8,139 bases of DNA, taken from positions 7,009-15,147 of the forward strand of contig MGOE01000039.1 of the NCBI GenBank assembly GCA_001797035.1, given 5' to 3'. Under the pieces are notes generated by a model, which saw only the letters and a program-made list of their open reading frames with translations, was not told the DNA's origin and ran no database searches. Positions 6,070 through 8,139 of this stretch are shown here, one piece after another (positions within the stretch are counted from its first letter, which is position 1; each line of letters opens with the position of its first letter). Made by a program: the position numbers and the translations under genes. This stretch comes from Chloroflexi bacterium RBG_16_72_14. GTDB lineage: Bacteria; Chloroflexota; Limnocylindria; Limnocylindrales; CSP1-4.

Positions 6070-7223
6070 CGGAGCGAGCCGGTGAGTGACGTCCGCCCGC
6101 TGACGTGCTCGGCCACGACCCGGCCGAACAGCTCGCGGTACTGGGCCGCCACGTTCCACCACGTCCGCGGCCGACTGTGCTCGTGCGCACGACGACCCAT
6201 CGCGGCCCGCGCGCCGGCGTCGGCCAGGAGGCACATCGCAGCCGCGGCGATCGCCGCGGGGCTGCCGGGAGCCACGATCACGCCCCGGCCATCGGCCAGC
6301 AGTTCCTCGGCCGGGATGAACGGGGTCGAGACCACCGCGCGGCCGGCGGCCATCGCATAGGCCAGGGTCCCCGTCGCGCTGCGGGCCGGGTCCGTGGACG
6401 GCGCGATGACCAGGTCGGCCGCCTCGAGCCAGCGGGTGAGCTCGACCCGCCCCACGAACCGGTCCACGAACAGCACGTGGTCCGTCATCCCCAGGTCGCC
6501 GGCCAACGCCACGAGCGACTCGCGGTAGGCCTCGCCGTCGCGGCGGAGCACGTCGGGATGGGTCGCACCGACCATCACGTAGGTGACGGCCGGGTGGGCT
6601 TCGACGATCCGGGGCAACGCGGAGATGGCCAGCTCCCAGCCCTTGTCAGGGCCCAGCTGGCCGAAGCTCAGGAGGACGTCGCGACCGGCCAGGCCCATCG
6701 CGGGCTTCACCGTCGCCGCGTCCACCAGGGGCAGCTCCGGCACCCCGTGCGCGATGACCTCGACCCGTCGCGGGTCGGCCCCGTAGGCCTCCTGGAGCAG
6801 GGTTGCAGCGGCCCGCGAGGTCACCACGCTGACCGAGACGGCCCGCACCAGCTCCGCGAGCACGTCGTGTTCGCGGCGGTCCGGCAAGCCCGGCACCGAG
6901 TGCAGGGTCGCCACCGCCGGTACGTCGAGGGCGGCGACGAACTCCAGCACGCTCCGGCCGTCCTGCGCGCCCCAGACGTCGAAGTCGTGCTGGATGGCCG
7001 CGATGTCCGAGCAGTCGCGAAGCGACCGCGCGGTGCGCACGAAGTCCTCGGGCTCGTCGGTCCGGATCCGGTGATGGACCTCGAGCGGCGAGGGCTTGGG
7101 ATCGTCGGCCGAATACAGCGCGACGATCTCGCGGCCGCCGACCGCCGACGCCAGGTTATGCGTGAAGCGCGCGATGCTGCACTGGCGCGGCGGGTAGCTG
7201 GCCACGAACGCCGTCCGGACCAC
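6063..7223 (-). CDS. GT4-type (GT-B fold) glycosyltransferase
   Basis: A 386-residue, probably cytoplasmic enzyme that would transfer a sugar from a nucleotide-sugar donor; donor and acceptor are not identifiable. The N-terminal half opens with FVASYPPRQCSIARFTHNLA (6-25), the usual acceptor-domain start, and contains AAIQHDFDVWG (75-85) and VIAHGVPELP (156-165). The donor-binding half begins at LLSFGQLGPDKGWELAISALP (about 184-204), with YVMVGATHPDVLR (215-227) and a C-terminal GTLAYAMAAGRAVVSTPFIPAEELLADGRG (285-314). The classical GT4 E-x7-E signature is not present in recognisable form (APSTDPARSATGTLAYAMAAG), and Ser16 replaces the usual Gly of C-G-I-A. The GTG start at 7223 is supported by AGGGAG at 7236-7231, 7 nt upstream. 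It lies 32 nt after csp and is probably cotranscribed with it. No other cell-envelope genes are in view. Confidence 0.88.
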   Translation of the reverse strand: MVRTAFVASYPPRQCSIARFTHNLASAVGGREIVALYSADDPKPSPLEVHHRIRTDEPEDFVRTARSLRDCSDIAAIQHDFDVWGAQDGRSVLEFVAALDVPAVATLHSVPGLPDRREHDVLAELVRAVSVSVVTSRAAATLLQEAYGADPRRVEVIAHGVPELPLVDAATVKPAMGLAGRDVLLSFGQLGPDKGWELAISALPRIVEAHPAVTYVMVGATHPDVLRRDGEAYRESLVALAGDLGMTDHVLFVDRFVGRVELTRWLEAADLVIAPSTDPARSATGTLAYAMAAGRAVVSTPFIPAEELLADGRGVIVAPGSPAAIAAAAMCLLADAGARAAMGRRAHEHSRPRTWWNVAAQYRELFGRVVAEHVSGRTSLTGSLRA

Positions 7224-7230
7224 GGTGCGG

Positions 7231-7236
7231 CTCCCT
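7231..7236 (-). promoter_or_regulatory. Ribosome binding site of the glycosyltransferase gene
   Basis: AGGGAG on the minus strand, 7 nt before a GTG start codon. It decides the start of this gene, because no ATG is nearby. It also contrasts with the missing Shine-Dalgarno of hisS, the DUF202 gene and merR, fitting an internal operon gene translated from a longer message. Confidence 0.65.
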
Positions 7237-7255
7237 GCTCGAGCCCCCGTGGCCG

Positions 7256-7459
7256 TCAGGCCGCGCGGACGCGGACGGCTCGCGGGCCCTTGGGCGAGGC
7301 CTCGACGTCGAACTCGACCCGCTCGCCGCCGACGAGGCGCTCGAACTCGAGGGTGGGGTCCAGGCCGCCGCGGTGGAAGAAGTACTCCTTCTCGTCCTCC
7401 GCGAGGATGAATCCGAAGCCGCGGTCGCCAATGATCCGCTTGATGGTGCCGGTGGCCAT
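7256..7459 (-). CDS. Cold-shock-domain protein (CspA family)
   Basis: A 67-residue single-domain OB-fold RNA/DNA-binding protein, the normal size for CspA-like proteins, which act as RNA chaperones or transcription antiterminators. RNP-1 is RGFGFI (13-18) and RNP-2 is EYFFHR (25-30); the tail SPKGPRAVRV (55-64) matches the family end. The usual KWFN at the start is replaced by KRII, so the nucleic-acid-stacking Trp is absent. The ATG at 7459 is preceded by a strong AGGAGG 5 nt upstream. The frame stays open back to an ATG at 7564, but that extension has no family similarity and overlaps the probable promoter and leader. A long structured leader suggests post-transcriptional control. It is the first gene of the minus-strand run and is divergent from merR. 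Confidence 0.95.
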   Translation of the reverse strand: MATGTIKRIIGDRGFGFILAEDEKEYFFHRGGLDPTLEFERLVGGERVEFDVEASPKGPRAVRVRAA

Positions 7460-7556
7460 GTGGGCCTCCTCGCTCCCCGAACTGGGACAGCGGTCACGCA
7501 CGGTCCGTTCGAAGAGGGGGTCGACCACGCGGCGCGTCGCGGCGTAAGGCCGCGAG
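7460..7556 (-). promoter_or_regulatory. Structured 5' leader of csp with two exclusive hairpins (possible RNA switch)
   Basis: If transcription starts about 7 nt after the -10 box, csp has a leader of about 97 nt. At its 5' end is a perfect 7-bp hairpin, TCGCGGC (7555-7549) with GCCGCGA (7543-7537) around a 5-nt loop. Further on, CUCUUCGAAC (7516-7507) can pair with GUUCGGGGAG (7482-7473) over 10 bp including two G-U pairs, continued by GGAC/GUCC (7506-7503 with 7488-7485). This fold leaves the ribosome binding site free. Alternatively CCUCUUCG (7517-7510) can pair with CGAGGAGG (7472-7465) over 8 bp with one G-U pair, hiding the ribosome binding site. Both cannot form at once. E. coli cspA leader RNA is known to switch folds with temperature; the analogy here is inference. 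Confidence 0.5.
7465..7470 (-). promoter_or_regulatory. Strong ribosome binding site of csp (AGGAGG)
   Basis: AGGAGG on the minus strand with 5 nt to the ATG at 7459. This is the strongest Shine-Dalgarno in the window. It fixes the csp start and is the segment predicted to be masked by CCUCUUCG at 7517-7510. Confidence 0.85.
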
Positions 7557-7562
7557 GCGCCC

Positions 7563-7568
7563 ATGATA
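7563..7568 (-). promoter_or_regulatory. Probable -10 box of the csp promoter
   Basis: TATCAT on the minus strand matches TATAAT at 5 of 6 positions and is an AT-rich island in GC-rich surroundings. The expected transcript start is near 7556, giving a leader of about 97 nt to the csp ATG. No good -35 is present 16-19 bp upstream (GGGTCT at 17 bp). A TTGACG further upstream is 32 bp away, too far for a normal sigma-70-type promoter. Confidence 0.5.
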
Positions 7569-7592
7569 GCACGGTCATCCCGGCCAGACCCT

Positions 7593-7616
7593 AACCTTTA
7601 CGTCAACGGCAAGGTT
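7593..7616. promoter_or_regulatory. Interrupted palindrome, likely MerR operator
   Basis: Arms AACCTTTACGT (7593-7603) and ACGGCAAGGTT (7606-7616) flank a central CA. Nine of eleven positions are complementary (AACCTT..CGT with ACG..AAGGTT). The size and the ACCTT/AAGGT ends resemble MerR-family operators, which typically lie between -35 and -10 elements. Here it covers the merR -35 region (TTTACG, 7597-7602) and most of the spacer to its -10 at 7620. It starts 25 bp upstream of the csp -10, so the product of merR could act on both divergent promoters. Confidence 0.65.
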
Positions 7617-7632
7617 TGGTACGATCGTCGGC
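7597..7632 (+). promoter_or_regulatory. Promoter of merR, probably leaderless
   Basis: TACGAT at 7620-7625 (4 of 6 to TATAAT) is followed by exactly 7 nt (CGTCGGC) and the GTG start at 7633. TTTACG at 7597-7602 (4 of 6 to TTGACA) lies 17 bp upstream of it. No Shine-Dalgarno is present. The palindromic operator lies across the -35 and spacer, so autoregulation is likely. Confidence 0.55.
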
Positions 7633-8139
7633 GTGAGCCGCCTCTCCCCCGCCGACCCCGCGCCGCCCCCGACGCGCCTCCTGCGCATCCAGGAGGTCGC
7701 CGCGGAGACCGGCCTCACGCCGCGCTCGATCCGCTACTACGAGGAGCTCGGGCTGCTCGCGCCCGCCGCCCGGTCCGAGGGCGCCTACCGGCTGTACGAC
7801 ACCGAGGACCTCGAGCGGCTCCGGTTCATCCGCGGGCTGCGCGACGACGCGGGGTTCTCCCTCGCCGAGATCCGCCGGCTGCTCGAGGACGAGCAGGCGC
7901 GCGCCCGGATCCGGGCCCGGTTCCAGGCCTCGCACGACCAGGCGGAGCGGCGCGAGATCCTCGTGGACGCGATCGCCCGCGTGGACCGCCAGATCGAGAC
8001 CCTGCGCACCAAGATCGACCGCCTGGAGACGATGATCCTCGACGCCCGGGCGCGCCGCGACCACCTCGCCGGCCACCTGGAGGAGGTGGAGTCCGGCCGC
8101 GAGCCGTCGCCCCACGAGCACGGGCAGGCCCGCCGGTGA
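7633..8139 (+). CDS. MerR-family transcriptional regulator
   Basis: A 168-residue dimeric DNA-binding regulator. A Pro-rich N-terminus of about 15 residues precedes the MerR winged helix: LRIQEVAAETGLTPRSIRYYEELGLL (17-42), the G-A-Y-R-L-Y wing (50-55), and FIRGLRDDAGFSLAEIRRLLE (65-85). From about 105 to 152 it is heptad-like with many Arg/Glu/Leu residues, matching the dimerisation coiled coil. There is no Cys anywhere, which argues against a CueR/MerR-like metal sensor or SoxR-like redox sensor. The C-terminal tail is short and no large ligand-binding domain exists, so the effector is unknown. The GTG at 7633 is the only sensible start and no Shine-Dalgarno precedes it. The gene ends with TGA at the last base of the window, so any regulated gene downstream on the plus strand is out of view. 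Confidence 0.93.
   Translation: MSRLSPADPAPPPTRLLRIQEVAAETGLTPRSIRYYEELGLLAPAARSEGAYRLYDTEDLERLRFIRGLRDDAGFSLAEIRRLLEDEQARARIRARFQASHDQAERREILVDAIARVDRQIETLRTKIDRLETMILDARARRDHLAGHLEEVESGREPSPHEHGQARR

Noticed and set aside
6004..6234. Long N-terminal extension of the DUF202 gene (193 residues)
   Set aside because: The extension is Arg/Pro-rich shadow sequence inside the glycosyltransferase gene; the family motif begins just after the ATG at 6003.
4222..6360. 712-residue plus-strand open frame opposite hisS and the DUF202 gene
   Set aside because: It crosses several real genes and intergenic gaps on the other strand, and its composition is typical of antisense frames.
6105..7547. 480-residue plus-strand open frame opposite the glycosyltransferase and csp
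   Set aside because: It is antisense to two recognised proteins, has no domain and no ribosome binding site.
7460..7564. N-terminal extension of csp to an ATG at 7564 (102 residues)
   Set aside because: The 35 extra residues do not fit the family, a strong AGGAGG precedes the ATG at 7459, and the upstream ATG overlaps the probable -10 box.
7601..7606. TTGACG on the minus strand as the csp -35 box
   Set aside because: It is 32 bp from the TATCAT box, too far for a normal promoter spacer, and it is better explained as part of the MerR palindrome.
1..8139. CRISPR arrays, tRNA or rRNA genes, IS ends
   Set aside because: Nothing was seen: no spaced 25-40 bp repeats, no tRNA cloverleaf in the gaps and no transposase or terminal inverted repeats. 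Repeats found are only 7-13 bp.

Overview
This is a GC-rich bacterial chromosome segment of ordinary housekeeping character. Seven genes are supported: six run leftward on the minus strand and one, a MerR-type regulator, is divergent at the right edge. No phage, IS, CRISPR, tRNA or rRNA is visible. Strong third-position GC bias produces many long open frames on the opposite strand, which I treat as shadows. Protein wording (AspRS, HisRS motif 2, a SynE-less Csp, a GT4 of the 'YPPR.C.IA.FT' type) and probable leaderless starts suggest a high-GC Chloroflexota (Limnocylindria/Thermomicrobia-like) or a deep actinobacterium (Thermoleophilia-like). The sequence alone does not decide between these.

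Layout, in minus-strand transcription order from the right: a divergent intergenic region (7460-7632) serves merR on the plus strand and a small cold-shock-domain gene (csp) on the minus strand. csp is followed by a GT4 glycosyltransferase (32-nt gap, good ribosome binding site), a DUF202 three-helix membrane protein, hisS, a large membrane-anchored alkaline-phosphatase-superfamily protein with an N-terminal holin-4-like domain, and finally aspS. All gaps are short except the 185 nt before aspS. hisS and aspS are thus in one co-oriented block with the membrane hydrolase between them.

The most interesting material is regulatory. (1) The csp leader of about 95 nt can fold into two mutually exclusive hairpins: one hides the AGGAGG ribosome binding site and the other frees it, which looks like a cspA-type RNA switch. 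(2) hisS, the DUF202 gene and merR each have a -10-like hexamer exactly 7 nt before the start codon and no Shine-Dalgarno, a consistent signature of leaderless transcription. (3) Four GACCGGG heptamers at an exact 11-bp pitch lie just upstream of aspS. (4) A 24-bp interrupted palindrome overlaps the merR -35/spacer region and is a likely MerR operator. I see no clearly novel multi-gene system. The RNA and promoter observations are the best leads and are predictions by eye, not computed folds.
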